Source: Arcticibacterium luteifluviistationis
Lineage (GTDB): Bacteria; Bacteroidota; Bacteroidia; Cytophagales; Spirosomataceae
Assembly (NCBI RefSeq): GCF_003258705.1
Contig: NZ_CP029480.1
Location: 2,666,001 to 2,730,000, forward strand
Reading direction: 5' to 3'
Length of the DNA: 64,000 nucleotides
Positions 29,006 to 38,055 of the stretch are shown piece by piece. A program made the translations under genes and the position numbers. The notes under the pieces are model-generated. The model saw only the letters and a list, made by a program, of their open reading frames with translations. It did not search any database and had not been told where the DNA came from. How positions within the stretch are numbered: the first letter of the stretch is position 1; each line of letters opens with the position of its first letter.

Positions 29006-29039
29006 ATAGCCTGCTTTTTACGAGCAGGCTATTTTTTTT
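29006..29039 (+). terminator. Terminator of queA
   Basis: ATAGCCTGCT - 7-nt loop - AGCAGGCTAT, a perfect 10-bp stem followed by seven T, 22 nt after the queA stop and 8 nt before the ispD start. Confidence 0.92.
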
Positions 29040-29047
29040 ACACAAAA

Positions 29048-29740
29048 ATGAGCAAATCTATATTTTCGGTCATTGTAGCAGGTGGTTCTGGCAGCAGAAT
29101 GAAGAGCGTTATTGCCAAACAATTTCTGCCTTTGTTTGACAAACCTATATTATCGCACACTATTGAGAAGTTTCTGCAGATACCAGATAATAACATTATA
29201 GTGGTACTACCAGAAAGTGATATGTTTTTTTGGGAGGACATTATCCAAAGCAATGAGACTTTGCTAGCAGCGGTAAATACTGGTCAAATAAAAAGTGTAG
29301 TAGGTGGTGTAACCAGATTCCAATCTGTCAATAATGGCTTAAACGCTATAGCTGAAACCACAGGCCTAGTAGCCATACATGATGGCGTTAGACCTCTTAT
29401 CTCTGTAGAAAAAATCAAGGACTCTTTCGCCCAAGCTCAAACCTCCGACTCTTCCATTTTAGCGGTAGCCGTTAAAGACTCCGTAAGAGTAGTAAAAGAA
29501 AACGGCGATAGTAAAATCATTGATAGAAGTGAACTAAGACTAATCCAAACACCGCAAACATTTAACCTGAAACTAATAAAGGACGCCTACGCTTTAGGTG
29601 AATTACCACACTTCACGGATGATGCTTCCGTTTTTGAGCAAGCTGGCCATAAAGTCAACTTAATGGAAGGTGAATACAAAAACATCAAAATCACCACGCC
29701 TGAAGACCTAGCCGTGGCAGAAGCCCTTTTAAACAAATGA
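29048..29740 (+). CDS. ispD: 2-C-methyl-D-erythritol 4-phosphate cytidylyltransferase
   Basis: 230 residues from ATG 29048. The CTP-binding loop VIVAGGSGSRMK, the Lys of AKQFLPL, AIHDGVRPL, DSVRVV, RLIQTPQTF and TDDASVFEQAG are all present. It makes CDP-methylerythritol in the non-mevalonate isoprenoid pathway. An in-frame TTG 45 nt upstream would extend the frame, but it lies inside the queA terminator, so ATG 29048 is the start. The stop overlaps the next gene by 4 nt. Confidence 0.94.
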   Translation: MSKSIFSVIVAGGSGSRMKSVIAKQFLPLFDKPILSHTIEKFLQIPDNNIIVVLPESDMFFWEDIIQSNETLLAAVNTGQIKSVVGGVTRFQSVNNGLNAIAETTGLVAIHDGVRPLISVEKIKDSFAQAQTSDSSILAVAVKDSVRVVKENGDSKIIDRSELRLIQTPQTFNLKLIKDAYALGELPHFTDDASVFEQAGHKVNLMEGEYKNIKITTPEDLAVAEALLNK

Positions 29741-30261
29741 AAGTAATAGTAGCCTCTAAAAACCCTGTTAAAATATCAGCCGCAAGAAAAGGATTTGAAT
29801 TAAGTTTCCCCGGGGAGAACATTAATTTCGAAGGTGTTTCTGTTCCTTCTGGTGTTCCAGACCAACCTATGGGCTCTCAGGAAACTTACGATGGTGCCTA
29901 TAATAGAGCCGTAGCAGCTAGAAAGCTAAACCCTGAAGCAGATTACTGGATTGGCCTAGAGGGTGGCAACATAGCCCACGGGGAGGAAATGGAAGTGATG
30001 GCATGGATAGTTATTTTATCTAAAGACAAACTTGGTAAAGGAAGAACTGCAGGCTTTTTCCTTCCTCAAAAAACTATTGACCTGGTAAAACAAGGTTATG
30101 AATTAGGTAAGGCAGACGAACTAGTCCACGGCATTCAAAATAGTAAGCAAAAAATGGGAAGTTCGGGTTTGCTTACCGACAACCTAATTGACCGTGAGGC
30201 CTTCTATGTTCCTGCCGTTATTTTTGCTTTAATTCCGTTTAAGAAGGTGGATTTGTATTGA
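29737..30261 (+). CDS. yjjX: Inosine/xanthosine triphosphatase (YjjX/DUF84 family)
   Basis: 174 residues. MKVIVASKNPVKISAA is the substrate-binding start of the YjjX/Maf-like house-cleaning NTPases, followed by SGVPDQPMGSQETYDGAYNRA, YWIGLEGG and GSSGLLTDNLIDRE, all strongly family-specific. The enzyme removes non-canonical purine triphosphates (ITP/XTP) before they enter nucleic acids. It is coupled to ispD by an ATGA overlap, although the two functions are unrelated. Confidence 0.88.
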   Translation: MKVIVASKNPVKISAARKGFELSFPGENINFEGVSVPSGVPDQPMGSQETYDGAYNRAVAARKLNPEADYWIGLEGGNIAHGEEMEVMAWIVILSKDKLGKGRTAGFFLPQKTIDLVKQGYELGKADELVHGIQNSKQKMGSSGLLTDNLIDREAFYVPAVIFALIPFKKVDLY

Positions 30262-30290
30262 AATGAGAATTTATAGCCGAGTAAAGAAAA

Positions 30291-31091
30291 ATGACGGAAA
30301 AAGAAATTGACCATTCTATCGCATCAATGAAAGTTTCCTTAAATGACGCGGAAAAGTTTGAGTATTGGTTGAATCTGGTTTCCCTAATGTTCTTTTTAGG
30401 AATGACATTGATAGTTGATATACAATCTGAAGTATCTAATGGAGAATTTCCAATTTCAGGAATAATAGTAATAATTGTGTTTTTACTTCTTTTTCGGCAC
30501 AAATTAATAAGCCCTAAGTTAGCCGTTTATCATTCAAACTTAACTGAAGAACAGTTCATTCAAGCGAATCAAGCAGCGGCGACTTTAAATGAATGGGTTA
30601 TCTTGTCGAATCAGAAAAATCATTTTTCAGCGATTAAGCGAACGGGTTGGCAATGGGAAGGTATTAGAATATCGGCAATTTTAAAAAATGGAAAGCTCTA
30701 TTTGAACAGTATGGTAAATCCGTCAATACGTTCAAATCCATTTACCTTTGGATTAAATAAAAAGAACAAATCAGACTTGATTAGACAATATCAATTAGTC
30801 TTACTAAAGAAAAATTTAATCGAGTTAGCCAACAGAGAAATACAAAAAAGAGAGGAGGAATTTTGGCAAGAACCAGAAGGAAGTTTTAAAAATGTTCTTA
30901 TAAGAATTGTTGGATACGGAATTTCAATTCTTTTTATAGGCTTGGGAGTTTGGCTCATTACGTTCGGTGAATTAAAGGCAATTGGAATGGGAATAATGCT
31001 AATAGGACTCTGTGCGTCCTATATTTACCAAGGCATTAAAATAATAAGTGAAAAGAGTAAAAGAAAAAAGTCTAGCTATTCTAAGGAATAG
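30291..31091 (+). CDS. Unknown membrane protein
   Basis: 266 residues that I do not recognise. Membrane segments are seen in two pairs: about 27-44 and 54-70, then about 204-222 and 229-246. A hydrophilic middle (75-195) contains AIKRTGWQWEGIRISA and a lysine-rich stretch; the C-terminus (EKSKRKKSSYSKE) is very basic. There is no signal peptide or enzyme motif. It lies 29 nt after the NTPase gene and may be on the same transcript. Its wording is more AT-rich and low in conserved motifs than its neighbours, so it may be lineage-specific. Confidence 0.7.
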   Translation: MTEKEIDHSIASMKVSLNDAEKFEYWLNLVSLMFFLGMTLIVDIQSEVSNGEFPISGIIVIIVFLLLFRHKLISPKLAVYHSNLTEEQFIQANQAAATLNEWVILSNQKNHFSAIKRTGWQWEGIRISAILKNGKLYLNSMVNPSIRSNPFTFGLNKKNKSDLIRQYQLVLLKKNLIELANREIQKREEEFWQEPEGSFKNVLIRIVGYGISILFIGLGVWLITFGELKAIGMGIMLIGLCASYIYQGIKIISEKSKRKKSSYSKE

Positions 31092-31150
31092 CTGACCACC
31101 CATCCGCAACCACAGTTAACGAACCTCTATTAAACACTCCCTTTTTTTCG

Positions 31151-31158
31151 TACTTTTG
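31151..31158 (+). promoter_or_regulatory. Probable -7 element for the MMPL transporter gene
   Basis: TACTTTTG, a perfect TAnnTTTG, 32 nt upstream of the start codon and followed by CAGCC. The -33 position (TATT) is a weak match. Confidence 0.55.
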
Positions 31159-31190
31159 CAGCCCTTTAGAAAACTAACCATGGTGTTTGC

Positions 31191-33578
31191 ATGTCTTCAA
31201 AAAAGAGATTCCCTTTTCTTCAAAACTTTTGGGAGAAAGTAGCTGATGTAATTCTTAAAAACAGAATTGCTTGGATAGTAGTAATAAGTATTATCACCGG
31301 CTTCATGGTCTATATGACCACCCAACTACAGCTCTCTTACGAGCTGCCAAAAATACTTCCGCAGTCTGACGAGCATTATCAGCGATATGAGGCTTTTAAG
31401 GACCGATATGGCGAAGATGGCAACGTGATGGTAATTGCCATTAAAACAGATGACATTTACAGCCTAGATACCTATAACAAGTGGTTTGACTTAGGGCAAG
31501 ACCTCAAAAAAATTGACGGAATTAAGAACATTGCGTCCATTTGTAACCTTTTTGAGATTAGACCAGATGAAGTCCAGAAGAAATTCAACTTCATTCCTAT
31601 TTCTCCAGAAAAGCCAAACACTCAGGCAGAAGTTGATACTATAAAATCTAAGATTAATAAATACCCCTTTTATAAAGGTTTTCTTTTCAGTGATGATGGC
31701 ACTGCACACTTAATGGCAGTGACTTTTGACCAAGAAAAGATGAACTCGAAAAGTAGGATGTCTATCACGCAAGGCGTTGAAGACCTTGCTCAGGCTTTTG
31801 GTGAAAGTACTGGCATAAAACCGCATTACTCCGGAATGCCATTTGTCAGAACTAACTTCATGTCAAAGGTCAGTTTAGAAGTTGCCAAATTTATGATTCT
31901 GGCATTTTTAGTAACCGCCATTATCCTATTCCTCTTTTTTAGATCTTTCCGTGTTGTGTTTTTTGCACTTCTTGTTATTGCCATTTCAGTTCTTTGGTCG
32001 GTTGGTTTAATTCAAATTTTTGGATACAAAATCACCTTACTCACAGGGCTGGTTCCTTCCATTATTGTGGTTATTGGTATTCCAAATTCCATTTTCTTGA
32101 TTAATAAATATCAAGAAGAGTACCTCAAATGCAAGAATCAGATAAAGGCATTAAAGATATCGATTGAGAAGATTGGTAAAACAACCTTTATTGCCAATCT
32201 GACTACCTTCATCGGCTTTTTTGTATTCTATTTTACTGGAAGCCCATTACTTTTAGAATTTGGTTTAGTGGCTTCAATAGCTGTTATGGCCACTTGGGCA
32301 TTGTCGTTAATTTTAATTCCAATAATTTTCTCTTACAATCCTAAGCCTAAAGCGAAGCATGTAAGGCATTTGGATAATAAGAACATTAGTAAGTTTTTAG
32401 AGAAAGTTGACTTCATCGTGCATAACAGAAGAAGTATGCTTTACTGGATTATTGGAGTCCTTATAGTTCTGTCGGTTTTTGGTATGACTAAAATCAAAAG
32501 CATTGGGCATTTGGTAGATGACTTACCTGCGAATGACCCTGTTTTTACTGACTTAAAATTCATTGAAGAAAACTTTAAGGGAATAGTACCAATTGAAGTA
32601 AGTATTGACACTAAAACCGAAAATGGTGCTTTAGACCCTGAAGTACTTACTAAAATCAGACTAGTACAGCGTGAGTTTGCCAAATATCCTGAACTCACCA
32701 AACCTATATCGATTGTAGAAGCCATTAAATTTGTATATCAAGGTTACCGTGGTGGTGATGAAAAATATTACAGACTGCCGGGTGCCTTAGAGTTAAACAA
32801 ATTGGCAGCATATTCAGGCATGGTAGATGGCAACGAGAAGCTCATGAGCTCTTTCATGGACAGTACCAGAAGATACACTAGAATTAGCTATCAAAGTGGT
32901 GATGTAGGGACAGTAAGAATGGGCGAAATGATAGCTGCTCTTCAGGCGAAAACAGATACCATTTTCAATTATGATTCGGAGTTCGAAGAATGGCTAGCAG
33001 AAGAAGAACAAATTGACGCCAAACTTACAGGAAATGGTGTAGTATTCACCAAAGGAAACGACTACCTATTAAGTAACCTTAGAGACAGTACCATTTTGGC
33101 TATTATTCTGGTGAGTTTAGTCATGGCTACGCAATTCTTAAATGCTAGGACCGTATTGATTTCTACCATTCCGAGTATTATCCCTTTAATAATTACAGCT
33201 GGTATAATGGGGTTTTTCGCTATTCCACTTAAACCTACCACCATTCTAATTTTCAGTATAGCTTTTGGAATAGCCTCCGACGGTACCATCTATTTCTTAA
33301 CAAAGTATAAGGAGGAAATTGAAAGTGGAAAAACTATATCAGAAGCAGTTAGTGAAACCATCAAACTTTCTGGAATAAGTATGTTCTACACAGCCATCAT
33401 CCTTTTCTTTGGTTTTGGTATTTATGTAGTTTCAGGCTTTAAAGGAACTGTATTCTTAGGTTTACTAGTATCAATGACCTTGCTTATTGGTATGATTTCG
33501 AACCTAATACTACTACCTTCCTTCTTGATGACATTAGATAATCGTCAAAGTAAGAAGCTTGACAAAGCTGTAAAATAA
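31191..33578 (+). CDS. RND/MMPL-family transporter
   Basis: 795 residues with the twelve-helix pseudo-duplicated RND plan: one helix (about 25-43), a large extracytoplasmic loop, five helices (235-385), then a repeat of the same order (415-432, loop, 630-785). The motifs GLVPSIIVVIGIPNSIFLINKYQEE and the matching IAFGIASDGTIYFLTKYKEE are the two copies of the proton-relay helix region seen in MMPL/SSD exporters. Related proteins move lipids, hopanoids or pigments across the envelope; the cargo is not evident. No periplasmic adaptor or outer-membrane channel gene flanks it, consistent with the MMPL rather than AcrB type. Confidence 0.88.
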   Translation: MSSKKRFPFLQNFWEKVADVILKNRIAWIVVISIITGFMVYMTTQLQLSYELPKILPQSDEHYQRYEAFKDRYGEDGNVMVIAIKTDDIYSLDTYNKWFDLGQDLKKIDGIKNIASICNLFEIRPDEVQKKFNFIPISPEKPNTQAEVDTIKSKINKYPFYKGFLFSDDGTAHLMAVTFDQEKMNSKSRMSITQGVEDLAQAFGESTGIKPHYSGMPFVRTNFMSKVSLEVAKFMILAFLVTAIILFLFFRSFRVVFFALLVIAISVLWSVGLIQIFGYKITLLTGLVPSIIVVIGIPNSIFLINKYQEEYLKCKNQIKALKISIEKIGKTTFIANLTTFIGFFVFYFTGSPLLLEFGLVASIAVMATWALSLILIPIIFSYNPKPKAKHVRHLDNKNISKFLEKVDFIVHNRRSMLYWIIGVLIVLSVFGMTKIKSIGHLVDDLPANDPVFTDLKFIEENFKGIVPIEVSIDTKTENGALDPEVLTKIRLVQREFAKYPELTKPISIVEAIKFVYQGYRGGDEKYYRLPGALELNKLAAYSGMVDGNEKLMSSFMDSTRRYTRISYQSGDVGTVRMGEMIAALQAKTDTIFNYDSEFEEWLAEEEQIDAKLTGNGVVFTKGNDYLLSNLRDSTILAIILVSLVMATQFLNARTVLISTIPSIIPLIITAGIMGFFAIPLKPTTILIFSIAFGIASDGTIYFLTKYKEEIESGKTISEAVSETIKLSGISMFYTAIILFFGFGIYVVSGFKGTVFLGLLVSMTLLIGMISNLILLPSFLMTLDNRQSKKLDKAVK

Positions 33579-33602
33579 GACGGAAACTTCGCTAACATTT
33601 TT

Positions 33603-33633
33603 AGAAGACTAGGTAATAAATACCTATTCTTCT
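33603..33633. terminator. Hairpin between convergent genes
   Basis: AGAAGA-C-TAGGTA, 5-nt loop, TACCTA-T-TCTTCT: 13-bp arms with one mismatch, covering the end of the plug-protein gene and the 3' side of the transporter gene. A U-tract is lacking on the downstream side in both directions, so it may protect mRNA ends rather than terminate alone. Confidence 0.45.
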
Positions 33634-34889
33634 ATTACGGTATAACCCACTAATAACTCTGATTTAGCCCCTGGTGGTTTGTGATAGACAAAGATTTCAT
33701 AACTATTTTTTGTATTCGAAAAATCACCTTCAAATACCGAGAAATCAGCTTTACCCAATTGGTCGACTAATGCAAACTGGAAATCATACATTCCTTGTTT
33801 TAACATAAATGTAGTTTCATAGGCATCAATTTCAGCATTGTAAAATAATTCTCCTCCGTTATTACAATCGAACTGGTTAAAACCTCCCAAAAGGCACACT
33901 TTCTCATTCGTTCTTAATTTTTCTAAATTAAAAGCAGCGTGAACGTGCATATAATCTGCATTTATAGAAGGTTCGTCCCCATCTAACGTTTGAATAACAA
34001 ACCTGCCATTCAAGTCTACAGACTCCAAGTAAGTAAGTTGTGCCCTACTCCTTTGCGGTATTAACCAAACATTATCTTCGTAACCTTGTTGAATTTCGGC
34101 AATGTTACCTCCTTTATTAAAGTTACTTCGCAAATCAACATATCTAAATTCGTTACCTGCAGGAAAGACATTCTCATTATCAAAAAACCTGTATGACAGC
34201 GTTCTTCTACCTGCATTTACTGAACTTGCTTTAAAGCCAGCCTTAGTAGTTTCCAGTCTATAGTTTTGACGTATGAAAATTTGGAAATCATTTCTAGGAT
34301 TACTAACCTGATAATTTCCATAAGACAACTCAAAGTCAACTTGTTCATGAGTTTGCCACAAAGCAGGGTCTTGAGCCCTTTGAATGTTAGCTGAAATACC
34401 AACCTGAGGATTTACCACCGAAAAATGTAAACTAGCTAAAGGCGAATCTGAAAGATAATCTTCATACAATAACAGCGTATAATTTCCCGATATCTTCAGC
34501 TGTGGTAAAATAAAACCATAATGGAAATATGGAATCTTAGTATTCTGAGATATCTGATAGTCGTTTATTATGAAATCATTAAATTCTGTCAAATACTCTA
34601 GAGCACTTAGCCTTGATTCCGTCCAGTCTAAATTACAGTGCTGTATTTTGACATGGAACTGCCTATAAGAGCCTCTCAAGTCGTCAAACTCTAAAACCAT
34701 CCTATCATTACTATTCAAACTTAATACCCTTGAACTTAAACCCGGTACTTGAGCCCCATTACCAAAGGCATATAACTGAACCGTTTTTATATCGGTATCA
34801 TAAACCTTATTGTCTGTACGCTCGTATGTTTGGCTAAATGCCTGAAAACCTATAATTTTAAGTATTAGTACTATGAGTATTTTCTTCAT
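33624..34889 (-). CDS. Type IX secretion system plug protein (DUF5103)
   Basis: 421 residues with a signal peptide (MKKILIVLILKIIGFQAFSQ). The order of conserved blocks (KTVQLYAFGNGAQVPGLSSRVLSLNSNDRMVLEFDDL-type start, HCNLDWTESRL, the LSYRFFDNENVFPAGNEFRYVDLRS centre and the Ig-like C-terminus ending in DFSNTKNSYEIFVYHK) matches DUF5103. In Flavobacterium the homologous protein seals the periplasmic end of the SprA channel. Its presence alongside sprA in this window supports a working type IX system. It is divergent from the next gene with only 24 nt between start codons. Confidence 0.9.
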   Translation of the reverse strand: MKKILIVLILKIIGFQAFSQTYERTDNKVYDTDIKTVQLYAFGNGAQVPGLSSRVLSLNSNDRMVLEFDDLRGSYRQFHVKIQHCNLDWTESRLSALEYLTEFNDFIINDYQISQNTKIPYFHYGFILPQLKISGNYTLLLYEDYLSDSPLASLHFSVVNPQVGISANIQRAQDPALWQTHEQVDFELSYGNYQVSNPRNDFQIFIRQNYRLETTKAGFKASSVNAGRRTLSYRFFDNENVFPAGNEFRYVDLRSNFNKGGNIAEIQQGYEDNVWLIPQRSRAQLTYLESVDLNGRFVIQTLDGDEPSINADYMHVHAAFNLEKLRTNEKVCLLGGFNQFDCNNGGELFYNAEIDAYETTFMLKQGMYDFQFALVDQLGKADFSVFEGDFSNTKNSYEIFVYHKPPGAKSELLVGYTVIEE

Positions 34890-34913
34890 ATTGCTATTAA
34901 AACCCCATTATTT

Positions 34914-36062
34914 ATGAAAAAGTGCTTTTTCTTATTTATTCTTTTATGCTCCTTTTCCTTTAGAGTTAGTGCTCAAATGGACTGGAGTACAGACACGCCA
35001 GCATATCCCGATGCTGCTACTAGCCATACCTATACAAATGTCAACGGTCTTTCACCCGCTCGTTCTGTAAGTGTTTCTGTCTCTAATGGTTCTACAATGG
35101 CATTCTCGGCCAACTATCCTAGGGTGGTAGGTAGTGATTTAAGCTGGGGGGTCAATGCAAGCACTAATTCTACAGCTACTTCTACCTCTACATACACCAT
35201 AATATTTTCTCATCCTGCATGTGGTTTAACTTTTGATTTATCTGACATAGATTTAGGTGGGTCTAGCCCTGGTTATGATTTTGTAGATGAAGTCGTTATA
35301 TCAGCAACCAATAGTGCATCTGCTCCTATTGCTAATCCTACAATTTCTGTTGCTACAGAAAATTCTGTAGTCGGGAATGTAATTACTGGAACATCTTCAG
35401 GTTCGCCTACTAATACTATAACATTTGGCGGTGCCAGTGCTAGTGATTGTGTAAAAACACTAACACTTATTTTCCGAACAGGGGCTGATGTGAAATCCAA
35501 TCCAAATGCTCAACAAATAGCAATTGGGCCAATGACAAGTGCAACTGGTGGAGCCCCATTCGCCGTTAATTACACATCTTTTGACGGTAAGGCTAGAACA
35601 GGTGCCATCAGCCTAAACTGGCAAACATCTTCAGAAACTAACAACCAAGGTTTTGAAGTACAAAAAAGTAGAAATGCTGTGAGTTTTGAAACTATTTCAA
35701 GAATAGATGGAGCTGGAGATTCTCAGGATTTAAACAGTTATAATTTCACTGATGAGCAACCATTTACTGGTTCAAACTACTATAGACTAAAGCAAAAGGA
35801 TTTTGACGGAACGGTAGACTACTCTAAGATTATTCAGGTGTATTTTGATGTTAATGGTAGCTTTGTAAGCTTGCATCCTAATCCATTATCAGCCGGACAG
35901 GCTTTGAACATACAAAAGAGTGAGTCGCTTGAACTAAATAGTATTAGAAATGTAATGGGACAAAATTTCCCAGCCTCGTCAAATTTGAAAGAAGGCCTAT
36001 ACTTTTTGCAATTCACTAGTTCAAACGGAGAGAAAATAACAAAAAAGTTGGTGGTAAATTAA
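34914..36062 (+). CDS. Secreted protein with type IX (type A) C-terminal sorting domain
   Basis: 382 residues: a signal peptide (MKKCFFLFILLCSFSFRVSAQ), a Ser/Thr-rich beta region (25-215) of no known family, a second beta domain (about 218-305, TSFDGKARTGAISLNWQTSSETNNQGFEVQKS) of a type common in Bacteroidota exoproteins, and a C-terminal sorting domain (about 313-382: LHPNPLSAGQAL, GLYFLQFTSSNGEKITKKLVVN). It should cross the outer membrane through SprA. The function of the N-terminal domain is unknown. Its end overlaps the convergent ABC-F gene by 4 nt. Confidence 0.88.
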   Translation: MKKCFFLFILLCSFSFRVSAQMDWSTDTPAYPDAATSHTYTNVNGLSPARSVSVSVSNGSTMAFSANYPRVVGSDLSWGVNASTNSTATSTSTYTIIFSHPACGLTFDLSDIDLGGSSPGYDFVDEVVISATNSASAPIANPTISVATENSVVGNVITGTSSGSPTNTITFGGASASDCVKTLTLIFRTGADVKSNPNAQQIAIGPMTSATGGAPFAVNYTSFDGKARTGAISLNWQTSSETNNQGFEVQKSRNAVSFETISRIDGAGDSQDLNSYNFTDEQPFTGSNYYRLKQKDFDGTVDYSKIIQVYFDVNGSFVSLHPNPLSAGQALNIQKSESLELNSIRNVMGQNFPASSNLKEGLYFLQFTSSNGEKITKKLVVN

Positions 36063-37963
36063 TCCTCCAACTCTAACATTTTAGCCTCCCAATTCTCATT
36101 AGTCTGTTTCAGGTTAAACTTAACCTTATCATACTTCTTGTTTTCTTGAGCCAATTTATCTGGATTGCTAAAAACATCTTTAGTGGCTAAGTTTGCCTCT
36201 ATTTTTTTCTTTTGTAGTTCTAAACTCTCTATTTTTTCTTCTAGGGCTTCTACTTCCTTTTCTATTTTCTTGATATCGTCTTTTGACTTATCTCTGTGAG
36301 AGCTCTTCTTCTTTGACAGCTCAGATTTTATCTCGGTAGCTGTTGGCTCTGAAACGATACCATTTGCTTCCCTTTCTGCTATCCATTGATTATACTCTGC
36401 TAATGTGCCAGGGTACACTTTAATTTCATTTTCATCAATGTACCAAATCTTATTGGCCACTTGTGAAACAAAGTGTCTATCGTGAGAAACCACTACATAA
36501 GTTCCTTCATATTGACCCAAAGCCTGTACCAAAATATTCACCGACTGCATGTCAAGGTGGTTGGTAGGCTCATCTAATAAAAGAAAATTGGCTTCAGATA
36601 TTAATACTTTTGCCAAAGCTACCCTAGATTTCTCTCCACCAGATAGCACTTTTATCTTTTTAAATACGTCTTCTCCTCCAAATAAGAAACACCCTAAAAC
36701 CGACCTCAACTCCGTCTCAGACTTAGATGGGTCAGCATATTTAAGCTCTTCCAGCATGCTTTCATTAACATGAAGCGACTCTAATTGATGCTGAGCATAA
36801 AAAGAGAAATTGACATTATGACCAAGAATTCTTTTGCCATCATGCTCTTCAGTACCAGCAATAATTCTTAATAATGTAGACTTACCTTTTCCGTTGGCAC
36901 CAATAAGTGCAATCTTATCTCCTCTTTCAATATGAGCAGTGGTGTTTTTCAGAATAACCTTATCTCCATACGATTTAGAAATATCATCTAAACGCATGAC
37001 ATGTCTGCCAGGCTGTGTACCAAACTTGAACCTGAAATGTACTTTGGCGTCATCACTTAGTACTTCGTCAATCACATCCATTCTTGCAAGAGCTTTCACT
37101 CTTGACTGTACTTGCCTTGATTTGGTAGCTTTAGCTTTAAACCTTTCAATAAAACGCTCCGTTTGTCTTATTTGAGATTGTTGATTTTCATAAGCTCCTT
37201 GCTGAATCTCATTTCTAAGCTCTTTTTCTTCCAAGAAGAAGGAATAATTTCCTGGGTAAGGAATTAGTTTAGCTTGTGAAACCTCTACAGTGCTGGTGGT
37301 AACATTATCCAAAAATGCTCTATCATGTGAAACCACAACAACCGCATTCTCATAATTTAATATATATTTCTCAATCCACTCAATAGTAGGCAAGTCCAAG
37401 TGGTTGGTAGGCTCATCTAAAAGAAGTACAGACGGCTTTTGTAAAAGAAGCTTTGCTAACATTACACGCATTCTCCACCCTCCAGAAAACTCTTTAAGTG
37501 GTTTATTTAACTCTGCTGTTTTAAAGCCTAAACCCTCTAAAATGGCCTCTGCTCTTGCATGAATAGTATAACCTCCTAGTATGTCAAACTCTTCTTGTAA
37601 ATCGCCTAACTTTTCTACTAACTTATCAGAATAATTAACCTCCATTTCATGAAGAGTTTCGTCAATCTGCCCTTGAAGTTCTAATTCTCGTCCAAAACCC
37701 TGCATGGCTACTAGTAAGATAGACTCCTCTGATTCGTAGGACAACAAGTCCTGATTCAAAAAGCCAAAAGTGACATCGCCAGCTTTTGATATGCTTCCTG
37801 CATCTGGTTGATACTCTCCTACTATGAGTTTTAGTAATGTGGACTTGCCTTTTCCGTTAAGACCAATCAAACCTATTTTGTCCTTAGGTTTAACTTGTAA
37901 ACTTGCATCTTCAAAGATGGCACGTCCTCCGAAATAAAAAGAGAGATTGTGAATGGTTAACAT
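36059..37963 (-). CDS. ABC-F family ATPase
   Basis: 634 residues with two ATP-binding cassettes and no membrane segments. Walker A motifs are GLNGKGKST (34-42) and GANGKGKST (about 354); signatures are FSGGWRMR and LSGGEKSR; Walker B regions are VLLLDEPTNHLD and FLLLDEPTNHLD. The linker between cassettes is the basic ABC-F arm (RFIERFKAKATKSRQVQSRVKAL), and the C-terminus (about 540-634) is a charged coiled coil. ABC-F proteins bind the ribosomal E site to relieve stalling; some protect from antibiotics. The subtype cannot be settled by eye, and YheS/Uup-like is the nearest guess. Confidence 0.93.
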   Translation of the reverse strand: MLTIHNLSFYFGGRAIFEDASLQVKPKDKIGLIGLNGKGKSTLLKLIVGEYQPDAGSISKAGDVTFGFLNQDLLSYESEESILLVAMQGFGRELELQGQIDETLHEMEVNYSDKLVEKLGDLQEEFDILGGYTIHARAEAILEGLGFKTAELNKPLKEFSGGWRMRVMLAKLLLQKPSVLLLDEPTNHLDLPTIEWIEKYILNYENAVVVVSHDRAFLDNVTTSTVEVSQAKLIPYPGNYSFFLEEKELRNEIQQGAYENQQSQIRQTERFIERFKAKATKSRQVQSRVKALARMDVIDEVLSDDAKVHFRFKFGTQPGRHVMRLDDISKSYGDKVILKNTTAHIERGDKIALIGANGKGKSTLLRIIAGTEEHDGKRILGHNVNFSFYAQHQLESLHVNESMLEELKYADPSKSETELRSVLGCFLFGGEDVFKKIKVLSGGEKSRVALAKVLISEANFLLLDEPTNHLDMQSVNILVQALGQYEGTYVVVSHDRHFVSQVANKIWYIDENEIKVYPGTLAEYNQWIAEREANGIVSEPTATEIKSELSKKKSSHRDKSKDDIKKIEKEVEALEEKIESLELQKKKIEANLATKDVFSNPDKLAQENKKYDKVKFNLKQTNENWEAKMLELED

Positions 37964-37991
37964 TCGCTAGTATTTTTTTGAAATGAGGGTG

Positions 37992-38022
37992 CAAAAGTAG
38001 GTATACAGAGCTGTAATAAAAA
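37992..38022 (-). promoter_or_regulatory. Promoter of the ABC-F gene
   Basis: Minus strand TACTTTTG (37999-37992), a perfect -7 element, with TTTT 19 nt upstream at the -33 position. It lies 29 nt before the start codon. Confidence 0.6.
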
Positions 38023-38055
38023 GCTCTGCTCATTTTTCACCCATTAATAGCCCCC

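Noticed and set aside
29003-29047. Upstream extension of ispD to a TTG codon
   Set aside because: The extension lies inside the queA terminator hairpin and adds residues that IspD proteins do not have; the ATG at 29048 places the CTP loop normally.
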